Assembly: GCF_004337985.1 (NCBI RefSeq)
Contig: NW_021940918.1
Span: 1,674,001 to 1,738,000 of the forward strand
Origin: Pyricularia pennisetigena
Lineage: Eukaryota > Ascomycota > Sordariomycetes > Magnaporthales > Pyriculariaceae
DNA: 64,000 nucleotides
Reading direction: 5' to 3'
Shown here: positions 1 to 12,597 of the stretch, in pieces
How positions within the stretch are numbered: position 1 is the first letter of the stretch
Layout: the number at the start of each line of letters is the position of its first letter
Translations under genes and position numbers: made by a program
The notes under the pieces: generated by a model
Told to the model about the DNA's origin: nothing
Database searches by the model: none
The model's input: the letters and a program-made list of their open reading frames with translations, nothing else

Positions 1-1482
1 CGGCGAAATATCAGCGGTAAAAAAAAAAAAAAAAAAAGATTTCTAGCTCTACCTCAGTTGTCTCACCAACGAATCCTTGACATCGAACGAATAGGGCTTT
101 CATTATGGTTTTTGTCTTTTGTCTGAAGGGAGCCCTGGATTACAGGAGAAGCGCGAAATGGTCGTGGTCCCATGACTTCCGATGGTCGGATAATATAGTA
201 CAGTACTGTAAAACGAGCCAATCCAAAAGTTTTTTTTTTTTTTTTTTTAAATGTGATCCCGGCACAGTCAAACTGTTTCGGATGGTCCGAGCCTGCCTTG
301 CCTGGCACTTGCTGGCAGGACATGGGATGAAGTCGCTTGCGTGTCCCCGACATGAGAGGTGGGGACTGAATTGAAGTGTAGCCTGTCAAGCCTGTGCATA
401 CAAGTTAAACGAATGAATATTCAGGCACGAACAGTCTTGTTTCTTTCATCAATCATGCCGGTGCTTGTTGTATCCACAAAGGTCCACAGGCTTACCTCCC
501 GGGAGAGAATCCGGGGGTTCCGTTCCCCAGGGTCAGTGGTCTTGGGATTCGGTTATGTGGTCGAACCGTCTAGGTGAAGAGCCAGTTCCCGTGTCAAACA
601 AGCATCAAGTCTACCTGCGAAACCCCTGCCTGCGTCTGCTTGCCCTATTGGTGTCTACTACTATGGTATGGGTAGCCTGATGGTCGACCGATTGAGACTC
701 TAGAAATAGATCCGAGGAACTCACAGTGGGTAGAGAAAGTAGTAAAAGTGGCCAAGCTATAGGGGACTTTCCCCAAAACATTCATTCTCATTACATACTC
801 TCCACCACCAATTAGTCGGGCTGCCCGAAGGTTCAATGCCAAGGAATGCCCGTCGAGAAAGAATTGAAGACGGGCAATGAAAGAAGAGAAAAGAAGAGGA
901 GGCGGAAATTGCATAGACCCAGTCGACCTGTGTTTTTTTCCAGTCCATCGCCTCAATTCCAACATGGTTAAACGGATGAGTTTGATAGACTAGCAAGGTA
1001 TATGCCAAAGTCAATTGACGAGCAGAACAAGATATTAAAGTTGCAAGTCAAAGACTAGGTAGCCCCTGGAGGGGAGGGGGCAGAATCGAGAGTCAACCAT
1101 GTTACTTTGGTACCCGCGGTCCAGCCTCCGCTGCCTTGCATGTCGCATGGGCGCCTGCATCGGTTAACGGTGATTCCAAGAGGCAGCCCATCTAATTAAC
1201 TGCCTATCCTAGACGCTTTGTTTAGCAGGCTGTATCTAAAGTAGTAATCTATGGCAAAATATTTTCTGGAATCGAAAGCCAGATAGGGAAGGGGGCAAAA
1301 ATAAAGAGAGAGAGAGAGAAAAGGGGGAAGGGGTGTGAGCATGGGATTAAGGGTCCGCACCATCAATATTGTTAGGGCAGCACGGGCTGAAGACATGGAG
1401 GTTGACCCGAGATGCGGATGCACGATGCCAACGAAGCACGTTAGTTGTCTAGACCAAAAGAAATCTTTAGCTAAGGGTTGTG

Positions 1483-1513
<31 letters not shown>

Positions 1514-4500
1514 CTCCTTCCGCTGTCTGTTCAGGGTCCATGGCTTGCATTGGGCGGGGGCTATAGGAAACGTTTGCTGGACGAGATGTGTAGGTACTGA
1601 GTAGTGTCGACCAGGACTTTTCTTCTAGGCGTGTAAAGCAATTTATCACACAGTACTACACTCAGAATATTACTTGGGCCGCCTACGTATGTAGCATGTA
1701 GGGTGTAGGGTTCGATTGTGTCGGGTATTGATCAAATCAAGGCTTCCTCTTCGTCTTTGCAAAATGACAGCCTAACTTAATTACTTCGTAGGTTTCATTC
1801 CGAGAAAGCAGGGTCAGATTCCTCTTGTTCAGTGGAGAGGTCGGGTGGATAACGAACTAGAACAGGTGTGACGTCCACTGCATGGGTAGTGCGGTGCAGT
1901 GCAGTGCAACAACCCCTTGGCCCTTCTGGAAAAACTTCTCGAAGCCTTCTCGAATGAATCGGTCTAATTTCGTTTCCCAAACCCACCCCGGCCGCGGTCC
2001 ATTATGCACCAGCAGCAACCCGTCATTGTGGCCAACCAACTCTGTTTTTGCATCGTATTTTCCGTCAACCCGGCATGAATATGTCATGATCCTTTTAACA
2101 GTGCAGGATTCTGATTCCTAGTCCCAGTCAAAGTGGGTGCTTCAATTAACGGCTTTTTTACTGCTTTTTTTTTTTTTTGTACGAGACGGGGAGGACGATG
2201 TGTTCACAGTACTGTACTGTTTGACTGGCAGATGCAGCTCCCCTTCTTAGTATTATACGGTGTAATGTCCGAGTTCGTTTTCTTTGGTTTTGCAGATCCA
2301 CGCCCCCTGCCGATGACTTGACTGAGAAGAGGTTGTGCATGGGGCAAGGGCGGGCTTCCGTCTCTCCGTCCACACCTCCGTGTCAAGGACGAGTTGATGA
2401 CACAAGGCGGGCACATGGAACTAGGTAGATGAACTCTTGCTCGCTTGCAAGGGAGGACGATGCGGACTTGACAGGACTCACAGCACAGGCGAACGGACAA
2501 ATAGACAGGAGACAGACAGACAGACAGATGCAAGCAAAGCACAAACGCCGCACGCACGGAACAAAACAATCCAAACAAAGTACGGTACCTGCCTACGTAG
2601 GTACCGTTCGTGCCCCTGTCCCTCTTCAAGGTCCGAGCGTCCTTCTGGAAAATGTGGAAAGAATTTTGACGACAAGGCTGGTGCAAAAGGGATCTGCAAT
2701 TGGTCGGAGCGTTGTACATGGGTAACGCACTGTCAATCTCTACAAGACACCATCCCGCGAAGTGCTGCAACTGAACGCTTTGCTGCATTGCATCTGAGGT
2801 AAAAGCGAAAGGCAGGTAGCCTGGCGGCATCACTCGCCCGTATACGATCCGTTAGCCAAGAGCCCAGCGGATTTTGTGCCATTTGCGGGCACAGAAAACG
2901 TAGGAGAGGGGGAAAAAAATCGAAGCACTGAGAGATAGAAAAGTAGAGGCAAAGTGGAGATAACGAACAAGAGATCAAGACTAAGCAAACATTAGAACGG
3001 CTTTGGCTGTTTGGCGGGGTCCAGCTGCTTGCTTGTTTGCAGTTGAAAACACCACTAAATTAACAACAAACGAAGGGGTTACTCTAATCGGTCCATAATC
3101 TCGGAAGCGTCACGCCGCCGCAATCGCTAAAAGCCTCCGAGCCCGTTGTAACATTGAATCTGTTTTTTATGAGATATCTCTTTTTTTTTTTCGGGAACAA
3201 TAGGCGTCATTGAGTGGGACATGAAGTCGATCAATGATCCAAGATTCGGGCACCTGGTCAATGTTATACTAATGTAGACACCTTGTTCTATACTCCGTAA
3301 CAGATATCTCGGGCTGTATGGATTGTGAAGACGATGCTTTGGCGATTTGGCCCGTCCAGTCCAAGGTGCCTCATAATTAGATACTTACCTGCAGCCTCGG
3401 CTGGGGCACTTGGCCAAGCTGTCACTGCGAATGGCAGTAGTTCCTTTATATTCTTTTGTGGGTGCTGAAGTTTGCGAAAAAATAAATAAATAAAAAATAC
3501 GAACTTTGTCGAGTTGTTCTCAGAGCCCCACATCGTAGTTTCTGTCGTCTGCTGTAGGTAATATAACGCGGTACATATGTGAGGAAGTCGCCTGCCACAC
3601 TAGGGTACACAAGTAGGTACGTGCTAATTGCTAAGGCAATTTGGGTAGTAGGTAGGTAGGTAGTCTTTCTAGACTACTGTAAATCAAGAAATTAGACTAC
3701 AAAAAATTTTGAGATCACAGAAATCGCCAAAACCACCCCCACCAGCGTTGAAAACGCTATGATAGCATCAATGAAGAAAATTGCCAGGGTAGTGATCCGT
3801 ATCTGTTCCGATTGTTTTGTCCGTGTGCTCTTCAGCAAAAGAAGCACGGGCATTGGTGAATCCTGAAATGTTGCATTATCCATCGATTCGCCGGCGCGGG
3901 ACACTAAGACTGCAAGTCCCGAGTTGACCTGAGCCACCCCAGGCAGGGCCAGGCAGGCCCCCCCTGTACATGTTCCAGACTAACGCCTGATTAGGACTAG
4001 TCCTCTACTCTTGGCACCTATTGATGCTGTTCATTTTTCTGCCATTATTTTTGGATCGATCCATCCCCTTGGAGCAGGAGGTGCCTTCAAAAAATCCATT
4101 TGCATCAACTGTTTACCTACCTCACCCTCCAACCATACCCGAACGTTGGTGCCTTTCAACCCTTTGTGTGGATCTCACTTCCTCCTCAGAGAATCCATCA
4201 CGACCCGGCGACAACCTCAGCTCAAGTCGGCCTCGAGTTAATATCATCTTGGGGTTGGGGCAAACCATCAATCCGATTTACCTTGGTACGGTACGTGTTC
4301 GTTTTCGACCCAACCGTGTTTTTTTTTTCTTCTCTCGTTCCATTGCAGTACCTCCATCGGGGAAACCTGGAGACAGCATTCAACTCCAGAGCTCAATTTT
4401 GCCGCTGCCGCCGACTTTGATTGCCGACTTTTCAGGTCGCTTGGATAGAGTTCGGGCTGTTTGTGAACCTGATTAATGGCGATAGATCGAGGTCGCAAGC

Positions 4501-5351
4501 TCTGCTCTGTTCCAAAGCACACCTCTTTTACTGCTTCTTGAAGGTGGAGCATGTTAAGTTGACTAGTTTGGCGCATTATGGTATAGGCAACAACACCGTC
4601 CAGAACCCAGCCTCTTGCAGCAGTGTCCTATCTCGATCGATCAAGCGGCCATCGCGTTTCTGCTCACGGCGACCACCCCGTGCCCATCGCTCTGAAGCTT
4701 GCGCAACCCCGATAAACAAGGACTTGGAGTCTTCATTCTGTGCCTGTACTGTGCGGACGACAGGAGAGACTTTCTTGCTCAGGCCGCGTGGTCTAGACGG
4801 TAGTGACAAAGGGAGCCGCGTTGCAGCAGTCTGGTATAGGCGTGCAAGTTTGAGGAAGCGCAAAAAGACGACAAGGGCGGTTATCAAAATCCAGACGTCG
4901 CGTGCGACCTACGACAAATTGATCAAGGGGCAACCTCGAAACTCTCAGTCGCATTGTCACATCGTCCGCTCCACGGCTTGAACGCTTTTACATCATCGAA
5001 GTAGTATCGAGCTTGTCAGTGGCCCAAGCTCCTCAGGGGCAACGAGAGTATTCCAATATCTCTCCCATATCTCCGCCCTGGTGAGTCCGCATACGATTGT
5101 TGTTACTTGAGCTTTTGTGTTTCTACATTTTTTGGTAAGCCTAGAAGAGGGCAACGCTCCTCCAGGATTGTTATCCTGCTACAGATGTTGCACTTCTTTG
5201 ATGCAGTTGGACTCGGGAGGAAATGCTCTGAGTCCCGTGCTAATATGTGTTCGTTCTTAGGCAAGCAAAGCCTTGATTACCTACTTTCGGCCTGTGTTAT
5301 CGACCCGTATAATTTTACAGACCTGAATTTGCACAACTGGGGCTTGTAATC
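1..5351. other. Gene-poor intergenic region upstream of the zinc-finger regulator
   Basis: I see no convincing gene in this 5.3 kb. All open frames are short, overlap on both strands, and show no recognisable domain; the longest (4421-4981, +, 186 codons) is basic and Ser-rich and reads like leader or promoter DNA. The stretch holds several A/T homopolymers (T19 at 230-248, T30 at 1484-1513), a GA microsatellite near 1304-1320, a TAGG tetranucleotide run near 3645-3663, and a 9-bp inverted repeat at 2582-2607. The last kilobase probably contains the promoter and 5' leader of the downstream transcription factor. A GTGAGT near 5080 could begin a leader intron, but this is not demonstrable from sequence alone. 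Confidence 0.6.
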
Positions 5352-6919
<1,568 letters not shown>

Positions 6920-8470
6920 GATAGGATTGGGAACTGTTACGATCACAGATTCCAGGATCACCTGTGATCTCATCTAAACTTTTTTTTTGCTGCTATAGCA
7001 CTGTCCTGAGGCTATGCGTGCCAGTGCCTCATTTTTTGGCGCCGAAATTATGATACTCGCATTCAGCAGTGTTGTTCCGCAAACCCCCTTATTGTTAGCA
7101 TGCACGGAAACTTCGCAGATGCGGCATCAGGTCTCGTCTAGGATGCCATCGGATGATGAACAAACCAACCTATCCCGGATTTTCCTGGCTTATTCGCCAT
7201 CGAACCCTTATGATTGGTCTTTTTTTTTCTTTTTTTCTTTTTGACTTTCCCCTGCGCCACCACAAGGTGCCTAATACTGGGTCACAAATATACCCGCGAT
7301 GTCCTTTTCTTTGCGCTCGTTTTCTTATCATTTGTTGCAGTCGATATACTCCAACCCTAACACTTTTTTTTCTCTTTCTTTTGTTAAGAATGAAACAGGC
7401 TTATAGAATGGGATCGGTGGACTCTGCAGACGGGATAAAATTGGGGGCACATGCCATCTTCCATGAAGCCCGTTGGCTTCGGTGTTAAGGATTGCACTTT
7501 TATTATTCCGTATTATTATTCCCTGCTCCTCCTTTTTTTTCTCCTTTTTTTGTTATTCAAATTATTCACAAAAAGTGTACAGCTGAGTTGGTCATGAATG
7601 GAGCTTAAGGGGGGGATGGCTCTGTATTTTAGACTTCCTCCGATCTCGAATGGTGGGCGTCTACTACTATTTATCAATTAACCAATGTCGTGAAGGCAGG
7701 CAAGCAAGCCACATAATAGCAGAAGCTTTTACTCCGCGGGTCACGTGTGCCGGAAGAAGTTTATGAAGGTCCACGCTAAGTTTTTTTGCATCACGACACT
7801 AGTGGCCAGCCAGATTTACTCAAAACGTGGACCCTTGGGTCCAGGCACCACGGCTGTCACTTTGATGTCAGCCGTTGGTCTCGTGGCTGCCAGACATGCG
7901 TCTTTGATCAGACCATTTTTCACCTCTGATATTGCTTAGGGGCTGAAGTAGGCGCGTCATCAGGAGTTGTGCAAGCGAGGTTATTTTCTGATTACTATTC
8001 AAGCGGCAAGTCTTACACTAGGGAACTTGGCACCAGCAACGCAAGTCTCCGCACCCATGCAAGGATTTTTCTATATACGATTTGTGTGATTGGGGCGTTT
8101 ACTGGAGAAAAGAGTGATTTGGACGAGTGCCGCAGACATGATACGGGGGATTTCGATGGTTTTATCGACGGGTGCAGTCTGTTTATCGTCAACAGCTGCA
8201 GTACACAAGTGGTGAAAGTCGGCGTTTCACCGACGGGGCCCCTTGGGGCTGTCTTGGCCGGCTTTTCCGCACGGCAACCTTCTATCGCTCAAGTCTAATC
8301 ATGTCGGGCCCATCCTCAGCTGGTCCGATATCTTGGGAGGATTTTTTTTTTTCTTTTCTTTTTTTTTTTTGTTTTTTGCTTTGTTGTTCGGGCTTAGACA
8401 AAGTTCATTGACATATACCTCCTCCTCCTCCCGCTCGGGCAGTGCAGGTTTGCATCACCCAGGTATCACA
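6920..8470. other. Intergenic region between zinc-finger gene and FrnE-like gene
   Basis: This 1.5 kb has only short chance frames. The first part is presumably the zinc-finger 3' UTR. Several T-rich pyrimidine tracts occur (near 7220-7242, 7365-7385, 7530-7555 and 8341-8370). The last one lies about 100 nt before the FrnE-like start and is probably part of its promoter or leader. I see no gene or RNA in the stretch. Confidence 0.55.
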
Positions 8471-9401
8471 ATGGCCACTTTCAAAGTCGACATATACTCT
8501 GACACGGCGTGTCCTTGGTGTTATGTGGGCAACAAGTCCTTGGAATCAGCCATTGCCGACTTCACCGGCCAGCACCCAGAGGCATCGTTTGAGCTGGTGT
8601 GGCATCCATTCTTTGTTTTTCCAAACGTTAAGGGATCAAGTGAGTAAAGAAAAAAAAACGACTTGTGCCAGCTTTCCCCGCGGGCCCAAAACTCCCCCGA
8701 ATTTCAAAAAGAAGAAAATAAAAACACACGTGGGATGCTCACAATAGCACTCTTGGTCCGTGAGGAAAATAATAGCGTACACATATCGGGAGATCTACAC
8801 CAGGGCCCACGGACCGGCCCGTGCGGCTGATTTCTTTCGACGTCTCGAGATCGCCGGCGCCCCGCTGGGAATCTCGTTTGACTGGCAAGGCAGGACGGGC
8901 GACATGGCCTCGTCCCACAAGCTCCTCCTCTGGGCCTCGGAGATGAGCGGCAGCGGCAGCGGCCACCAGGACGCCGCCGCATCACTAGGGCTGGAGGAGG
9001 ACTTGTACCCGTCGCCGCCCGGATCACCAAGGGCAACAGAAATCGTCGACGACGACGGCGGCGGAGGCCGCCGGACGCCGCTGAGGCGTCTGATCATGGC
9101 TCTCTACCGCGGCGTGTTCGAGCAGGGCCGCAACATATCAGACAGGGGCTTCCTCGCGTCGGCCGCCGTCGACGCCGGCCTGGCGAGGGATCAGGACCAA
9201 GCGCTCCGGTGGCTGGACGCTGCCGAGGCGGACGGATTGTTGGCGGAGCGCACGGCGGCGACGCCCGACGAGGTCTCGGCCGTGCCGTGCTTTGTAGTCC
9301 AGGGCAAGTTCCAGGTGGGAGGGGCGCAGCCACCTGACGTGTTTTTGCAGCTTTTTGAGAGGATACAACGTGAGCACCTGCTATCGTTGGCGGGATCATG
9401 A
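8471..9401 (+). CDS. DsbA-family (FrnE-like) thioredoxin-fold oxidoreductase
   Basis: Exons 8471-8639 and 8776-9401 give 264 residues; the intron (136 nt) has a GTGAGT donor and a TAG acceptor chosen to keep the frame. The N-terminus runs from a beta strand straight into a CPWC active site at Cys14-Cys17 (SDTACPWCYVG), the hallmark of DSBA-like thioredoxin domains of the FrnE/COG2761 group. Later family landmarks are an FxFxGRTG-like segment (here GISFDWQGRTG), the SSHKLLLWA helix, and a C-terminal VPCFVVQGKFQVGGAQ stretch carrying the cis-Pro loop. The family is linked to disulfide or polyketide-related redox chemistry, but the substrate is unknown. The middle carries an unusual Gly/Ser/Asp-rich, very GC-rich insertion (about 8940-9075) not typical of the fold. 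No signal peptide is seen, so it is likely cytosolic. Confidence 0.85.
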
Positions 9402-9626
9402 CAGGAGGGGGGAATAGAGAAGTTCGGATCTGCCAGAATAAAAAAAAGAAATAAGCTCTCCTAACTGTTCCCAAAACAACCATAGACGTCATTAGTTAGC
9501 GTTCCCATTTACATACGAAGCGTCATTCGCCCAGGACAACGTTATTCAGGCACAAAGTACATAAGTCCCAGTATAGGCCTTGAGGGTATCTAGTTTCTAA
9601 TCAAAAGAGAAAAAAGTAAGGAACAG

Positions 9627-9685
<59 letters not shown>

Positions 9686-9899
9686 GCTTCAAATGCAGCC
9701 AATCAAAGTCAACCCAGCCCTAACAATGATTCCCAATGTAAACAACCCATAGTGTATATAGTTTTGTGATTCCCAGCCTCCCTAACGCCTGTATGTGAAT
9801 TCTCTGCACTCTGGAAGATATAGAGCAGTGCAGTCATGACAGAAAGAAAAAAAAAATCCTACACCATTCGTCTCACTTGCAACCAACCAGCTAGATCAA
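9402..9899. other. Convergent 3' flanks with a 58-nt A tract
   Basis: The FrnE-like gene (+) and the TFIIE beta gene (-) converge here. The stretch has an AATAAA-like signal near 9437 for the plus gene and a pure run of 58 A on the plus strand at 9627-9684. No gene is seen. Confidence 0.7.
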
Positions 9900-10832
9900 C
9901 TACTTCTTGATGTGGTCGAAATTCTTGAGCAGCCCAGCCATATGAACATTGGTCATCTTCTTGATGTTGACAGCTCTCTTCTTGTTCTTCTTGGTGTCCT
10001 TGGCGACGGCATGCACCTTGAGCTGGGGGTCATCACTGGTGGGCTTTTGACCGGCAGCGGCCAGCTTGCGCACAATATCCTCGAGAGGAGGGACCTCGAC
10101 GCGGTGCCACATGAGCTTGAACTCGGGGTCGACTTCGTAGTGCAGCGACGGGTCGTCGATCCAAACGGTCCTCGCTACGCCATCCTTCTTGGTCCGTACG
10201 ACGAGCAGCTTGTGGGCCTTTTCGAGCTTGGTGATTGTCTCGTCGCAGTTGGGCCAGCCGTCCTTGAGATCCTTGACGCTGACGCCCTGCGCCGTCTTGC
10301 GCTCGCTGAGGTATCTGAGCAGCGAAGTCTCGTCTTTGACTCCCGGGATCAAGGGCAGGTGCTCGTACTTGCCCGTCTTCCAGGCGTTCTCCGGGTCCGC
10401 CGCCTCGGCCTTGGGATCCGGGATGAATTTGACCTTTGTGTGGGCCTTGAGCGTCTCGACGACGGCCCGCTTGAAGTTGTCGTCGCGCCGGTGCAGGTTG
10501 ACGTGGCCGAGGACGTCGTCGAGCGACTTGGGCTTGCCGTGCTCCTTGAGGTTGTCGACAATGTAGATGATGTTGGATCCCAGCTCCGTTCCGTAGCCCG
10601 TCTGCGCCGGCTGCGAGAAGATGGTGGCCGTCGTCTCGCGCTTGGCCTTTTTTGGCGTCGAGCCCGAGCCGTCGTTACCCGGCGCCGCCGACGTTGTCGA
10701 GGTTACCGATGGTGATGGCGAGGGCGGCGGTCGCTTGAGGCTGTTGGCTTTTGAGGCACCGCCCAGTTTGGATGCCGCGCCTGCCAGGCTCGCGGCCATG
10801 GCCTTTTGCTGGCGCTCTAAAAACGACGACAT
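9900..10832 (-). CDS. TFA2: Transcription initiation factor IIE, beta subunit
   Basis: Single-exon gene of 310 residues. It matches the fungal TFIIE beta subunit (Tfa2), which with TFIIE alpha recruits and stimulates TFIIH at RNA polymerase II promoters. Visible landmarks: an N-terminal Ala/Ser/Pro-rich segment with a basic KKAKRE patch near residue 65; a first winged-helix region beginning around GTELGSNIIYIVDNLKEHGK (about 80-150); a second winged helix (about 165-240) containing LLRYLSERKTAQGVSVKDL; and a basic C-terminal tail (KKNKKRAVNIKKMTNVHM). I chose the ATG at 10832 (MSSFLERQQKAMAAS) rather than an in-frame ATG 54 codons upstream. That upstream extension is poly-Lys encoded by a homopolymer and is absent from the family as I know it. 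The nucleus is the expected location. Confidence 0.93.
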   Translation of the reverse strand: MSSFLERQQKAMAASLAGAASKLGGASKANSLKRPPPSPSPSVTSTTSAAPGNDGSGSTPKKAKRETTATIFSQPAQTGYGTELGSNIIYIVDNLKEHGKPKSLDDVLGHVNLHRRDDNFKRAVVETLKAHTKVKFIPDPKAEAADPENAWKTGKYEHLPLIPGVKDETSLLRYLSERKTAQGVSVKDLKDGWPNCDETITKLEKAHKLLVVRTKKDGVARTVWIDDPSLHYEVDPEFKLMWHRVEVPPLEDIVRKLAAAGQKPTSDDPQLKVHAVAKDTKKNKKRAVNIKKMTNVHMAGLLKNFDHIKK

Positions 10833-11936
10833 TGTTGCGGCTGTCTTTTTTTTTTTTTTTGTTGTTGTGTTTTGTTTCTCTTCAGTGCGTATTCTGCCCT
10901 GGTGGGCACCCGAAGCCGACTGTTGTGCGATATGCCCAATTGAAAAGATGCGGTAGCGGTGATAGTCGACGTCGGGTTTAACCGCGGGCAACAAAGACAG
11001 AGTAAGAAAAAAAGAGGATGGCGTGGAACTATTGATGGAAGGCAGCGGAATGAGTCGCTGTCAGAATCAGGACTGAAGTGTGTGGAGAGGGTGACGTCCC
11101 AAATTGAGAAATATTATGTAAACGAGGCTAGCTTTTGGAGCTTTATGGTCGCACAGCGTTGCCGATTTGTGACGATGATCGGAATCAAGACAATTGATTG
11201 ATTGATCTAGATCAAAAAATAGCCGAATTGCCAGCAGAAAAAATTTTCCTCGGAGGTTTTGTTTCTGAATAGAGAAAGATAGAGAGACAGGGAGAGCAAC
11301 GACAAAGGTTGTAGAAGGAACTGGACTGTCTTTGTTAAGTATTGCTGGTTTGTTTGTTGTTTATCTGCTCTTGCAGAGTGACAGCTACGCGAGCGAGCGA
11401 GCTGTTTGTTAGGTTGGATAAGACCTCGCATCCACCTTCTGGTCAATGACCAACCTCCTGTTGCTGTCTAGGTAACAGGTAAGCCCAAAGCAAGCTGCAG
11501 GGTCATTGACTGCATATGCAAAGCGTAAAAACTGCACTCTTCCGGAGAACACGCTCCCTTGCTGTCCACACTAGACTAGCACTTTTGGCTCGACTACAAG
11601 TCAGTGAAGGTAGGTTTTGGTCTATTAAAAAATCGCTATCTTTCCGAGGCGGTATCTCGACACGCTGAAAACCCCCTTCTTGACAGTTTGGTGCAGCAAA
11701 ACAATGGCGAGCTGCACCAATCCACATCTCCGACCAGGCAGTTGCGTCTTTTGTTGCTGGCGTCCTTTTTTGACTTTCGAAGAGCCCATACATGTCAAAG
11801 GTGGGAAACAAAAACAATAAAGGTCTGTAGAGCGCAACCGCACAAGCTTTGAATTGTCCTGCATCTTCACGGTCTTTGATCCACGTTCATCTCGCATTTA
11901 ACTATATTCGATAAACAACCACAACAACAAGCCAAT
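10833..11936. other. Intergenic region between TFIIE beta and cytochrome b5
   Basis: About 1.1 kb containing the TFIIE beta promoter/leader, with a short T run at 10848-10860, and the 3' flank of the cytochrome b5 gene. Only chance frames are present. A TTGATTGATTGATC repeat occurs near 11192-11208. No RNA gene or mobile element is recognised. Confidence 0.55.
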
Positions 11937-12597
11937 CTAAGCGGAGGCTGTTTGCTGCTGCTGCTGCAGGTACTGGTAGGCGGCGTAGGCGGCGAGACCA
12001 CCGATGAGGATAACAGCGTACAGCCCAATTCCCATGCCTGAAGCGGCGCCCGTTTGGGCCTGTGGTGCCAGAGAGCCTGAGCTCTGTGTCTTTGGTGTAG
12101 GGTCGCCGGCCTGTGGGGGAGAAAAAAGAGATTTGCCTCGGGTTAGCAAAAGAAAAATCGCAAACAATGCAGGACTTAGGAGGGGTAAAAGGAGGGAGGG
12201 GCGTCTGGAAGATGGAATCAAGACGAAGATGAAAATAAGACAAACATACCTTGCGCTCGAGCTTGCCAACCAATAGAGTCTCTAGTGTCTCGCGGGCCTC
12301 GTCGCTGTGGCCGACGTCCTCGAAAGCCTCCGTCGCATCCTGACCGCCTACATCCAGCATGACCTCCTCGCCGCCGCTGTCGGATAGTTGTTAGTTTTTC
12401 TCTCTTTCGTCCTTGATTGAAAAGTCTCTGCCCGCCTTATGTGGGTCGCGTTCCTGTTCGATTGCAAAGGGCGTTTCTTACGGGTGCTCGTCGACAAACT
12501 TGGTGGCATCGTAGACCTTGTCGTGGATCACCATGAAGAGATCCTTCTTGGTGTTGTGCTCAGCCACATCCTGGTACGTGAACGTCTTCTCAGCCAT
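11937..12597 (-). CDS. CYB5: Cytochrome b5, tail-anchored
   Basis: Three exons on the minus strand (12482-12597, 12250-12376, 11937-12110) give 138 residues. Introns have GTAAGA and GTATGT donors and CAG acceptors. The heme-binding core spans about residues 4-75: axial His38 lies in the invariant HPGG motif (FVDEHPGGEEVML, split by intron 1) and the second axial His62 in [11 protein letters not shown] short Pro/Ser/Gln linker follows, then a single hydrophobic segment (about 112-131, [20 protein letters not shown]) and a Gln-rich end, which is the tail-anchored ER form. It supplies electrons to fatty-acid desaturases, sterol enzymes and P450s. Length and architecture are normal. Confidence 0.95.

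Noticed and set aside
2204..2833. 209-codon minus-strand frame
   Set aside because: Overlaps other frames on both strands; irregular composition, no domain, not continued by plausible exons.
4421..4981. 186-codon plus-strand frame upstream of the zinc-finger gene
   Set aside because: No domain and starts within pyrimidine-rich leader-like DNA; probably 5' UTR or promoter.
9094..9492. 132-codon minus-strand frame opposite the FrnE-like gene
   Set aside because: Shadow of the GC-rich sense exon; Pro/Arg-rich and without a domain.
9912..10715. 267-codon plus-strand frame opposite TFIIE beta
   Set aside because: Antisense shadow of a certain gene; Leu/Val/Asp-rich composition typical of reverse-frame reading.
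10833..10994. Upstream ATG for TFIIE beta (54 codons longer)
   Set aside because: The extension contains a poly-Lys run from a homopolymer and has no family support.
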